DNA of 17,471 bases from Anaerolineae bacterium (lineage in GTDB: Bacteria > Chloroflexota > Anaerolineae > 4572-78 > J111). Below are positions 5,921-13,256 of this stretch, piece by piece; position 1 is the first letter of the stretch; each line of letters begins with the position of its first letter. Position numbers and translations under genes: made by a program. The notes beneath the pieces were generated by a model. It searched no databases. It saw only the letters and a list, made by a program, of their open reading frames with translations, and was not told where the DNA came from. The DNA lies in assembly GCA_020433785.1 (NCBI GenBank), contig JAGRCC010000196.1:1-17471 (forward strand), written 5' to 3'.

Positions 5921-7230
5921 TGCAACTGTGGGAAAGTATGACGATTGCCCTACGGGCTTTAACTATCAACAAACTCAGGACTATTTTAACTATGCTGGGT
6001 ATTATTATTGGCGTGGCCGCGGTGATCGCGCTGGTCGCTATTGGGAACGGCGTCCGCCAATCGATGAATGAGCAGTTTACCAGCTTGGGGACGAACCTGC
6101 TGACGATCTCGTCCGGCCAGGGACGCGGTGGCCCGGGCGGTGGGCCGGGTGGCCCTCCCGGAAGCCAGGAAGAAGACACCTCACAGGCTGATCTAAAAGA
6201 GAAAGCCACCGAACCTTTGACGATGAAAGATGTCGAGGCGTTAAGCGACGCCGCGCAGGCGTCGCACATTGCCGGCATAGCGCCGACCTATAGTGTGAAC
6301 AATTTGAGCGGGGGCGTTATCTACGAACAGGAAGAAGCTGATGGGGTAACGGTCACCGGAGTGACGCCTGAATATGAAACCGTCCGCAATATGAGTCCGG
6401 AATATGGCCTGTTTGTTAGCCAGGACGATGTGGACCAACGGGCTAGAGTCGCCGTGTTAGGTTATGAGGTGGCCCAGACTCTGTTTGGCAATAACATCTC
6501 GGCCATCGGTGAAAGTGTACGGGCCAACGGCATTAGCTTCGAGGTGATCGGCGTGCTGCCGGAAAGCGGTCAGGGTGGCTTTGGCAACCCGGACAACACG
6601 ATGTTGGTGCCCATCACCACCGCCCAAACTCGCCTGGGCAACTCCGGCGCGTTTCGAGGCAGCCTGAAGGTATCGAACATTTATGTCGAAGTGGATAACC
6701 AAGACAATATGGATTTTGCCGAAGCCCAAGTTACGGCCGTGCTGCGCGAGCGGCATCGCCTGGGGACAGAGTACAAAAACGATTTCAATATTCAAAACCA
6801 GGCCCAACTACTTGAATTTGGCGATACGATGGCCACCACACTGACCGCCTTTTTGGGGTCTATCGCCGGGGTGTCGTTGCTGGTGGGGGGAATTGGTGTA
6901 ATGAACATCATGCTGGTTTCGGTCACCGAGCGAACTCGCGAAATCGGTATTCGCAAAGCTGTAGGCGCCAAACAGCGCGATATCTTAACCCAATTTCTGG
7001 TCGAGGCTATGGTTCTGTCCTTATTTGGCGGCTTTATGGGGATTGCGCTAGGCTACGGTATTGCCCAGGCTTTGCCGCTGGTGGTCACACAATTGAGCAG
7101 TACTGTAGTTACGGTAAACTCGATTTTGCTGGCGACCAGTTTCTCGGCGGCTATTGGCCTCTTCTTTGGGGTCTATCCGGCCACCCGCGCCGCCCGGCTG
7201 CGGCCAATTGAAGCGCTGCGGTACGAATAG
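5920..7230 (+). CDS. MacB-like ABC transporter permease (MacB_PCD + FtsX)
   Basis: Mechanotransmission-type permease of 436 residues. TM1 lies at about 22-43, with the family motif LRTILTMLGIIIGVAAVI. A large extracytoplasmic MacB_PCD domain spans about 45-300. Three C-terminal TM helices cover about 305-425, with the conserved cytosolic motif ERTREIGIRKAVGAKQRDI after TM2 and the ending YPATRAARLRPIEALRYE. Just after TM1 there is a Gly/Pro-rich, low-complexity insertion (residues about 66-82, GQGRGGPGGGPGGPPG) followed by an acidic stretch; it looks like a flexible periplasmic loop. It is the last gene of the operon. The class moves lipoproteins, peptides, macrolides or siderophores through an adaptor rather than across the membrane itself; the substrate here is unknown. 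Confidence 0.95.
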   Translation: MQLWESMTIALRALTINKLRTILTMLGIIIGVAAVIALVAIGNGVRQSMNEQFTSLGTNLLTISSGQGRGGPGGGPGGPPGSQEEDTSQADLKEKATEPLTMKDVEALSDAAQASHIAGIAPTYSVNNLSGGVIYEQEEADGVTVTGVTPEYETVRNMSPEYGLFVSQDDVDQRARVAVLGYEVAQTLFGNNISAIGESVRANGISFEVIGVLPESGQGGFGNPDNTMLVPITTAQTRLGNSGAFRGSLKVSNIYVEVDNQDNMDFAEAQVTAVLRERHRLGTEYKNDFNIQNQAQLLEFGDTMATTLTAFLGSIAGVSLLVGGIGVMNIMLVSVTERTREIGIRKAVGAKQRDILTQFLVEAMVLSLFGGFMGIALGYGIAQALPLVVTQLSSTVVTVNSILLATSFSAAIGLFFGVYPATRAARLRPIEALRYE

Positions 7231-7258
7231 GCGATGAGAGATTAGCGATTGTAACAAT

Positions 7259-7348
7259 AGATGGGTTCAGTTTTTGGTATTGGGTCGAGAAAGCGGCTCA
7301 AATAGGTGGCCTACGTTGGTAGTACGATTTCTGAAACTGGACCCATCT
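7259..7348. repeat. Imperfect long inverted repeat, possible MITE remnant
   Basis: AGATGGGTTCAGTTTTTG (7259-7276) and CTGAAACTGGACCCATCT (7331-7348) are inverted copies matching at 15 of 18 positions, with a 54-nt centre and no ORF of its own. TA dinucleotides flank both sides (7258-7259 and 7349-7350), though on the left the TA shares a base with the repeat. The layout resembles a small non-autonomous transposon end-pair. Alternatively it is an mRNA hairpin after the permease gene. No transposase is nearby. Confidence 0.4.
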
Positions 7349-7410
7349 TAGGCCGTAGTGAGAATTGCTACGAATCTTTTTCCGGCTTGTCCGGGTTAGG
7401 TGAATATATA

Positions 7411-9735
7411 ATGAAAAAGAAAATGTTAACTGTTCTAATTTGGGTCATCTTGTTGAGCCTGACCGCATGTGTTTCGACGAGCAGCGCTGACGCCACGTCC
7501 ACGATCGTGCGTTTGGATCGGGGTAAACTGGCGGAAATTGCGACTGCTACGGCGGAAGCGGCTGAACCGGCAGCGACCGATACCGTCGCCGCCGCCAGTC
7601 CGACCGCGACGAACACCGCGGCAGCGGCTAGCCCAACCACCATTTCTGTATCCACAACTACGGCTGCCTCATTCACGCCAACGACAACCGTGACAGCGAC
7701 CGCTACGGTCAACGCTCCCACCGCTCAGGTGGAGATCGTCACCTCAGCCGTCAATCTCCGGGCCGGACCTGGCCTGGATTACGATACCATCGGTACAGCC
7801 GCTCAAGGCCAGCAGTTAGCGGTCACCGGCGTCAGCGCTTCCGGTCTCTGGCTGAAAGTGGTCACTCCTGAGGGTGAATCGGCCTGGATTACTGCCGGCA
7901 CTGATTACACTCGCCTGATCGGCAGCAGCGTCGATGACCTGCCGGTGGTCGATGCGGAGGCAACATCTTCAGTAGGGGGCGCTCAGACGGTGCTTACCTC
8001 ATCCGCTTCAACTTCAGCCGGACAAACGCCAGTTTCAACTGCCGGTGGGCAGTTAATTTTCGCTACCAGCAGCGGCGGCGATCTGTACATTGTCAATGCC
8101 GATGGCACCGGCTTGCGCAAGCTGGCCAGCGGCGTGATCGATCCGGTTGTTTCGCCTGATGGCACCCAAGTGGCCTACACCCGCTGGGTCAGCAATGAAA
8201 TGGGTGCAGTCTATACCCTTAGTCTGGTCGATGGTGTGGAGCGCGTTGTCGCCAGCGATATTCTCCAGCCCAAGTCGCCAACCTGGTCGCCGGATGGCCA
8301 AACGTTGGTCATCTCATTCCAACACGGTGGGCTGCGCGATCCCCAGCAAGAGTGTCGCCGCTACGACTTTGGCGAACGGATTCGACTGCCTGAAGGCGCG
8401 CAAATCATCTCGACCAGCAGCAATGGGGACAAAGGGGCAACGACCATTTGCTTTATTCGGGCCGAAGATTTGCAATGGTATTTGCGCCAGATCGATGTCG
8501 CCAGCGGTAACTTTGAAGATTTGCCAAGCGATGAGTACAGTTTCACCCCGGCCTGGGATCCGCAAAGCACCAGCGGACGGGTGATCTACGAGGGGGTTAA
8601 GGGGTTGATGCAGCTCGATATAACCAGCGGCAGCAATACCGCCCTAACCACCGACGTAGGCGACACCTCCCCGGTTTTCTCGCCGGACGGGCAAAGCTTA
8701 GCCTTAACCTACAAGCAGCACGATCATTGGGAAGTTTACACCTATAACTTGGCTAGCGGCGCGCGCGAACGGCTAACCGAGCCGCCTCTACTAGCCTATC
8801 CGCAGTACAGCAGCGCCGCGCCTGCCTGGTCGCCCGATGGCAGCCAAATCGCTTTCCTCACCGACCGCAGTGGGCAGTGGGAAATCTGGGTCATGAATGC
8901 CGATGGCAGTAACCCCCAGCCGCTCTTCTCAACCGAGGGGCAAGCGCAGTTGGGGCTGCAATACAACGGGGTCAATGAGCGGCTGCTAAACTGGGTCGAT
9001 TCCGACGCAGCGGCCGCAGCAACCGCCGCCTCGAGCCAGTCGATTAGTGCCCCGGCCGCCAGCACCCCGGCAGCGGATACCCTCCCCGCCAACACCTCTT
9101 TAACCGGCGATTGGGATTTTAGCTTTGGCACGATGACGCTCGATCAGCGCAGCGCGAATGTGGACGGCACCTACAGCTGGTACGGCGGACTTGATACGGG
9201 CGCGATTGACGGCGTCGTTATTGAGGATCTCAGTCAGTTTCAAGGGTTATGGATCAGCGATCGCGGCTCGGAAAGCCAGCAATTGATGCGCTGGAAGGTC
9301 GCACCTGACTACAACAGCTTCAGCGGCACTACCGCCGGCGGGATGACGGCCCAGCAGTGGTGCGGCGTCCGGTCGGGCCAACCGCTGCCGGACGGCTGTG
9401 GGTTTAGCGGCACCTGGCAGCTGCACTTCGCTAGCCCCAGAGAGATGACCGGGCAGGCCACATTGGTGCAAACCGGCCAGACGGTGCAGGGCACCTTTGT
9501 GGACAGCGAAGGCCACACCGGCGAGATTAATGGTATCGTGACCGTCGACTCGACGACCGAAGTCAAATTGACCGGCACCTGGCGCGATGACCGGGGCCAG
9601 GAAGATACGTTTGACTGGCGGCTCGATCTGACTACAGGTCGCAGCTTCGAAGGCCGGCGCGATCCGGGCAACAGCGAATGGTGCGGCTGGCGCGAGGGCG
9701 TCGACGAACCGGAGCCGTGTGGCTGGGAGAACTAA
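7411..9735 (+). CDS. Surface lipoprotein: SH3b, WSPDG beta-propeller, duplicated C-x11-C domain
   Basis: Exported lipoprotein of 774 residues. It has a basic N-terminus, a hydrophobic core and lipobox LTAC (Cys20). A Thr/Ala/Pro-rich linker runs from 21 to about 103. An SH3b domain covers about 105-170 (VNLRAGPGLDYDTIG, then GLWLKV). A TolB/PD40-type propeller covers about 215-530, with SPDG-type turns near 248, 293, 423 and 473 and blades like GQWEIWVMNADGSNPQPL. A second Ala/Ser/Thr linker follows. Then come two copies of an unnamed beta-rich domain (about 563-664 and 665-774), each ending in WCG...CG with C-x11-C. The ATG at 7411 follows AGGTGA at 8 nt; an in-frame GTG at 7306 lacks a signal peptide and lies within the inverted repeat. 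The role is probably wall or surface binding. The subtilase gene starts 6 nt later, so the two are likely co-transcribed. Confidence 0.9.
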   Translation: MKKKMLTVLIWVILLSLTACVSTSSADATSTIVRLDRGKLAEIATATAEAAEPAATDTVAAASPTATNTAAAASPTTISVSTTTAASFTPTTTVTATATVNAPTAQVEIVTSAVNLRAGPGLDYDTIGTAAQGQQLAVTGVSASGLWLKVVTPEGESAWITAGTDYTRLIGSSVDDLPVVDAEATSSVGGAQTVLTSSASTSAGQTPVSTAGGQLIFATSSGGDLYIVNADGTGLRKLASGVIDPVVSPDGTQVAYTRWVSNEMGAVYTLSLVDGVERVVASDILQPKSPTWSPDGQTLVISFQHGGLRDPQQECRRYDFGERIRLPEGAQIISTSSNGDKGATTICFIRAEDLQWYLRQIDVASGNFEDLPSDEYSFTPAWDPQSTSGRVIYEGVKGLMQLDITSGSNTALTTDVGDTSPVFSPDGQSLALTYKQHDHWEVYTYNLASGARERLTEPPLLAYPQYSSAAPAWSPDGSQIAFLTDRSGQWEIWVMNADGSNPQPLFSTEGQAQLGLQYNGVNERLLNWVDSDAAAAATAASSQSISAPAASTPAADTLPANTSLTGDWDFSFGTMTLDQRSANVDGTYSWYGGLDTGAIDGVVIEDLSQFQGLWISDRGSESQQLMRWKVAPDYNSFSGTTAGGMTAQQWCGVRSGQPLPDGCGFSGTWQLHFASPREMTGQATLVQTGQTVQGTFVDSEGHTGEINGIVTVDSTTEVKLTGTWRDDRGQEDTFDWRLDLTTGRSFEGRRDPGNSEWCGWREGVDEPEPCGWEN

Positions 9736-9741
9736 TCTAAT

Positions 9742-11178
9742 ATGATCCAAAAACTAACCGTCGCTCTTTCTTTGATGCTGCTTCTGAGTCTGGTCTGGCT
9801 TGTAACGAATTTTATCAATGTCCAAGCCGCTCCCGGGCACATCGTTAAAGATAATTTCGCGGTGATATTATCACCACAATCTGAAACTTTGGGAAAAAGC
9901 GCGATGCAAAGCGATCGAGTTCTGATCGGTCAAACCGATATTACCGTAACCAATTCGTACGCCCTTTATTTTCCGGCCATTATCAACCATTTGTGCGCGA
10001 CTGGCTTTACCTACAATGAATCTATTGGTTATAACCTGGACATCATTAACACCGAAGCCGCCTGGGACGATTGTTCGCATGGTGAAGGCGTTATCGTGGC
10101 CGTGGTCGATACCGGCGTCGATCTCGATCATCCCGATTTGCAGGCCAACCTGATCAGCGGCCGCAGCTTTGTCTCCGGTACCAGCAGCCCGGATGACGAC
10201 GAGGGCCACGGTACCCATGTGGCCGGGATTGTAGCCGGAGTGAGCAACAACGGCGGCATTATCGGCGTGGCGCCCAATACCAGCCTCATGCCGGTTAAAG
10301 TGCTGGATGACCAGGGCAGCGGCTGGACCTACGATATAGCCGCTGGCGTTGAGTGGGCTGTCGATAATGGCGCCAACGTGATTAATATGAGTTTGGGCAG
10401 CGTGGATGATTCGTCCACACTCCAAGCCGCTGTGGATTATGCCACTAACCAAGGCGCGTTGTTAGTGGCAGCGGGCGGCAACTGCGGTGATGCATTTTAC
10501 TTTCTTAGCGGCTGTGATTATCAGGATCAACCGCTCTATCCGGCGGCCTATGCGAATGTACTGGCGGTGGCCTCGACGAATAGTAGCGATAATCAATCCA
10601 GCTTCTCGAATGAAGGCAGTTACATCGAAGTGGCCGCCCCCGGCAGCAGCATTTACAGCACCTATCCCTCCGGCGCCTATGCCACAATGAGCGGCACCTC
10701 GATGGCTTCTCCTCACGTGGCCGGCCTGGCCGCCTTAATTTGGTCGCAAAACTCGGACTGGACCAACCAGGAGGTGCGCGCCCAAATCAGAAACACAGCC
10801 CAAGATTTGGGCAGCAGTGGTTGGGACAGCCAGTTTGGCTACGGCCGAATCGACGCTGAGGCCGCACTGGACAGCCAACAGACGACCGCCACACCAGATG
10901 GGTTCAACTCAGCATTAGCGGCGGCTGCCGGGGAGGTCGAAGCGCCTTACAAGCCCGGCGAGATTCTGCTTAAACTTCGCAGCGGCGTCACCGTCAACAA
11001 TGTTCTCGACCCGGCCAAATTAGCTGAATACGAGGTCAAGGTCGCCGGCACGATCGATCAGATTGGTGTGATGAAATTAACAGTAACGGCTGGTCAAGAG
11101 CAAAAGGTATTGACCGAACTGCGCAACTCCGGTAGGGTGGTCTACGCCGAACTCAACTACATCGTGACGGTTCGCTAA
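9742..11178 (+). CDS. Secreted subtilisin-like serine protease (S8) with C-terminal propeptide-like domain
   Basis: Extracellular protease of 478 residues. The signal peptide is about 1-29 (cleavage near VQAA). The catalytic domain spans about 100-380, with Asp123 (VAVVDTGVD), His156 (GHGTHVAG), oxyanion Asn247 (AAGGN) and Ser320 (GTSMASPHVAGLAAL). Cysteines 248/258 and 85/111 could form disulfides. The 70 residues between signal and catalytic core do not look like an inhibitor-type prodomain. Instead, residues about 402-475 (YKPGEILLKL, then VMKLTV, then RVVYAELNYIV) have the pattern of the fervidolysin-type prodomain that normally precedes the catalytic domain. GGGAG inside the preceding gene, about 13 nt before the ATG, is the only ribosome site. 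It is probably translated with the upstream lipoprotein. Confidence 0.93.
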   Translation: MIQKLTVALSLMLLLSLVWLVTNFINVQAAPGHIVKDNFAVILSPQSETLGKSAMQSDRVLIGQTDITVTNSYALYFPAIINHLCATGFTYNESIGYNLDIINTEAAWDDCSHGEGVIVAVVDTGVDLDHPDLQANLISGRSFVSGTSSPDDDEGHGTHVAGIVAGVSNNGGIIGVAPNTSLMPVKVLDDQGSGWTYDIAAGVEWAVDNGANVINMSLGSVDDSSTLQAAVDYATNQGALLVAAGGNCGDAFYFLSGCDYQDQPLYPAAYANVLAVASTNSSDNQSSFSNEGSYIEVAAPGSSIYSTYPSGAYATMSGTSMASPHVAGLAALIWSQNSDWTNQEVRAQIRNTAQDLGSSGWDSQFGYGRIDAEAALDSQQTTATPDGFNSALAAAAGEVEAPYKPGEILLKLRSGVTVNNVLDPAKLAEYEVKVAGTIDQIGVMKLTVTAGQEQKVLTELRNSGRVVYAELNYIVTVR

Positions 11179-11245
11179 TTAACTCATTATAAACGCATGG
11201 CAAACAGTTTCCGGGTCAAGCGGGCGGGCGTAACTTATGAGTTAA
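11179..11245 (+). other. Hairpin downstream of the subtilase gene
   Basis: TTAACTCAT (11179-11187) and ATGAGTTAA (11237-11245) are perfect inverted arms. Across a symmetric 5x5 internal loop, ACGC (11193-11196) pairs with GCGT (11228-11231). It begins two bases after the subtilase stop codon, as a 3'-end structure would, but lacks a U-tract. It may protect the 3' end or act with the next hairpin. Confidence 0.45.
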
Positions 11246-11258
11246 CCGCAGCAGCCTG

Positions 11259-11286
11259 AATAGACCGAGTGTATCGAGGTCTTATT
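11259..11286 (+). terminator. Possible weak terminator after the protease gene
   Basis: AATAGACC (11259-11266) pairs with GGTCTTATT (11278-11286) with one bulged T, around an 11-nt loop. The following TATTAAAG is only weakly U-rich, so termination would be partial at best. Confidence 0.3.
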
Positions 11287-11316
11287 AAAGCTTGCCTGGT
11301 CGTCTATTGATTTGGT

Positions 11317-11328
11317 CTAACCGGTTAG
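11317..11328. promoter_or_regulatory. 12-bp perfect palindrome upstream of receiver-only regulator
   Basis: CTAACCGGTTAG is a perfect dyad 34 bp before the ATG at 11362. It overlaps the spot where a -35/spacer would lie relative to TAGAAT (11353-11358). It is a plausible operator; the ligand is unknown. Confidence 0.35.
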
Positions 11329-11361
11329 GTGGTGAAATGCGTTAATTAAGGATAGAATGTT

Positions 11362-11733
11362 ATGGATAAAAAGAGAATTCTACTGGTAGACGATGACCAT
11401 CTATACCGGGAAATATTGGACAGTTATCTTAATCTAATTTTAGATTGTCAGGTCGTATCTGTGGCAAATGGCCAGGCCGCCTTGAGCCAACTTCAACAGC
11501 AGTCGTTCGATCTACTTTTAACCGATTATCACATGCCGGATATGAACGGATTGATTTTGGCCGAGGCGGCTCGACAAATAATACCCGATATTCCCGTGGT
11601 ATTAATGACAGGCGCCCACAACGGCCGAGAAATATACAATCGACTGTGCTCCTTAAATCGAATTGGTTTTCTGGCTAAACCCTTTTACATCACGCAATTG
11701 AAAGACATACTTCAAAATAATGGGATCATATAA
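11362..11733 (+). CDS. Single-domain (receiver-only) response regulator
   Basis: CheY-like receiver of 123 residues with no output domain. Key residues are present: acidic triad Asp10-Asp12 (LLVDDDHLYRE), phospho-acceptor Asp55 in LLLTDYHMPDMNG, Thr83 (LMTGA) and Lys106 in FLAKPF. The ribosome site AAGGA lies about 9 nt before the ATG. No cognate kinase is adjacent, and the plus-strand neighbours are not signalling genes. It would act by protein-protein contact or as a phosphorelay intermediate. Its TAA is directly followed by the ATG of the haem-binding protein gene with no gap, so the two are co-translated, an odd pairing of a cytosolic receiver with an exported haem protein. Confidence 0.93.
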   Translation: MDKKRILLVDDDHLYREILDSYLNLILDCQVVSVANGQAALSQLQQQSFDLLLTDYHMPDMNGLILAEAARQIIPDIPVVLMTGAHNGREIYNRLCSLNRIGFLAKPFYITQLKDILQNNGII

Positions 11734-12216
11734 ATGAGTAATCAAGATAAAAAATTCAAACGAATCTTCATCTTTACCGGGCTAGGACTGGTTGGTATTT
11801 TTATTTTAATGCAGTTCATACCGGTTTCGAGGGAGAATCCGGCCGTAACTCAAGAGATACAGTGGAATTCAGCCGAGACTCAGGCGCTGGCCGAAGACGC
11901 CTGCTATGACTGCCACAGTAATCAAACCGTTTGGCCCTGGTACAGCTATGTGGCCCCGGTTTCGTGGCGCATTGCCGGGCACGTTAATGATGGCCGCCGG
12001 CACTTGAACTTTTCCGAATGGGATCAACCCAATGCCGATGCAGACGAGATTATCGAAGTCATTACCTCAGGCGAGATGCCGTTACGCGACTATCTACTCA
12101 TGCACCCCGAAGCCCGTTTGACCGCAGAGGGAACCCAAGCCCTGGTCGACGGTCTCGAACAAACGTTGGCGAATGACCCGCCTATTGAACGACAAGGACG
12201 GCCGCGTAGAGACTAG
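11734..12216 (+). CDS. Membrane-anchored haem-binding domain protein (CxxCH)
   Basis: 160 residues. An N-terminal anchor helix spans about 10-30 (IFIFTGLGLVGIFILMQFIP), followed by an extracytoplasmic Haem_bd-type domain. The covalent haem motif Cys57-Tyr-Asp-Cys60-His61 lies in ACYDCHSNQTVWPWYSYVAP, the family hallmark, with later family-like segments VSWRIAGHVNDGRRHLNFSEW and SGEMPLRDYLLMHPEARLT. Met115 or His124 could be the distal ligand (inference). These small mono-haem proteins are usually electron-transfer or sensory components of the envelope. Start ATG is fixed by coupling to the preceding stop; the independent ribosome site (GGGAT) is poor. A 129-bp gap without a recognisable promoter follows before the dioxygenase gene. 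Confidence 0.85.
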   Translation: MSNQDKKFKRIFIFTGLGLVGIFILMQFIPVSRENPAVTQEIQWNSAETQALAEDACYDCHSNQTVWPWYSYVAPVSWRIAGHVNDGRRHLNFSEWDQPNADADEIIEVITSGEMPLRDYLLMHPEARLTAEGTQALVDGLEQTLANDPPIERQGRPRRD

Positions 12217-12345
12217 TTGGGCGGCAGATGAGATAGCAATCGGAAACAAATTGAATTTGAAAGGAAATCGACCATCATCTCAAAGCCGGGTGCAGCAGAT
12301 CCAAATAACTATATTTCAAGATTCTGTAAATAGAGGAGACGACTC

Positions 12346-13164
12346 ATGGAACAACCTGATTTGTTTGACTTGGGCTTAACGGCTGACTTACAAATGTGGA
12401 TGCAATCACCCTTAGATCGCAGACACATTCTGAAACTGGGGATGGCTGGAATTGGCCTGTTACTGGCTGGCTGTCAAGCTGCTACTCCTTCAACTTCCAC
12501 CACTGACGATTCTAGTTCAGCCTGTGTCAGCGAGATCCCCCAAGAAACGGCTGGTCCCTATCCGGCTGATGGGTCTCAGGCATCGAACCAGCAGTTGAAC
12601 GCGCTGGCCTTGTCAGGCATCGTGCGGAGTGATATCCGTACCAGTCTTGGCACAAACAACACCGCCGAGGGCATACCTTGCACCATTGAATTAACGCTGG
12701 TGAATTCAAATGCAGATTGTGCTCCGCTAGCAGACTATGCCATTTATCTGTGGCATTGTAACCGCGATGGTGAGTACTCGTTGTATAGTGAGGGTGTTAC
12801 GGATGAGGACTATCTGCGTGGGGTACAAGCGACGGACAGCGAGGGCAAAGTGACCTTTACCTCCATCTTTCCGGCCTGCTATCTGGGGCGCTGGCCGCAC
12901 GTCCATTTCGAGATTTATCCTTCGTTGGAGGAAGCTACCGCCTCAAGCAACGTCATTCACACCTCGCAGTTGGCAATTCCGGAAGACACGTGTAATACCG
13001 TCTATGCCACCGATGGTTATTCGCAAAGTGTCGAGAATCTAAATCAAATCACCCTCGCTTCTGATAATGTTTTCGGTGATGGGTACAGTTTGCAGATGGC
13101 AATTGTAACCGGTGATGTCACGAACGGCTATACCCTCAAACTTACGGTTGGAGTTGAGGTATAG
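12346..13164 (+). CDS. Tat-exported intradiol ring-cleavage dioxygenase-like lipoprotein
   Basis: 272 residues, similar to the protocatechuate/catechol 1,2-dioxygenase core. Predicted Fe(III) ligands are all present: Tyr144 (HCNRDGEYSLYS), Tyr179, His185 and His187 (CYLGRWPHVHFEIY). The region between (LRGVQATDSEGKVTFTSIFPACY) is the family's usual beta core. The N-terminus carries a twin-arginine motif, DRRHILK (Arg25-Arg26), then a hydrophobic stretch and lipobox LLAGC (Cys43), predicting a Tat-translocated lipoprotein with metal loaded before export. Residues 1-23 form an unusually long n-region. AGAGGAG lies 8 nt before the ATG. Extracytoplasmic members are common but their substrates are mostly unknown. 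No aromatic-pathway genes lie nearby, so a catabolic role is not supported by context. A strong terminator ends the transcript. Confidence 0.88.
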   Translation: MEQPDLFDLGLTADLQMWMQSPLDRRHILKLGMAGIGLLLAGCQAATPSTSTTDDSSSACVSEIPQETAGPYPADGSQASNQQLNALALSGIVRSDIRTSLGTNNTAEGIPCTIELTLVNSNADCAPLADYAIYLWHCNRDGEYSLYSEGVTDEDYLRGVQATDSEGKVTFTSIFPACYLGRWPHVHFEIYPSLEEATASSNVIHTSQLAIPEDTCNTVYATDGYSQSVENLNQITLASDNVFGDGYSLQMAIVTGDVTNGYTLKLTVGVEV

Positions 13165-13182
13165 TTTGGTACTGCCCAAACT
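13163..13182 (+). other. Small hairpin at the dioxygenase stop codon
   Basis: AGTTTGG (13163-13169) and CCAAACT (13176-13182) pair perfectly around a 6-nt loop, overlapping the stop codon and followed by only three T. It is probably an accessory 3' structure upstream of the main terminator. Confidence 0.35.
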
Positions 13183-13220
13183 TTCAGCAAGAAACAATTG
13201 AAGAAGCTAAAAATGGATCG

Positions 13221-13256
13221 AAAAAGCTTGCTTTGACTAACAAAGCAAGCTTTTTT
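13221..13256 (+). terminator. Strong intrinsic terminator after the dioxygenase gene
   Basis: AAAAAGCTTGCTTTG (13221-13235) and CAAAGCAAGCTTTTT (13241-13255) form a perfect 15-bp stem with a 5-nt loop (ACTAA), and the right arm merges into a run of six T. The A-run on the left would also allow termination on the opposite strand. Confidence 0.95.

Noticed and set aside
5787..6278. 163-codon reverse-strand ORF across the ATPase/permease junction, with a Gly/Pro-rich run
   Set aside because: It is the antisense shadow of two well-supported genes. Its odd composition mirrors the permease's Gly/Pro insertion.
7306..7410. GTG start at 7306 for the propeller lipoprotein
   Set aside because: It would bury the lipoprotein signal peptide 35 residues inside and begin within the inverted repeat. 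The ATG at 7411 has a good AGGTGA ribosome site.
9871..10452. 193-codon reverse-strand ORF inside the subtilase
   Set aside because: It is antisense to a conserved catalytic domain, with no ribosome site and no recognisable protein features.
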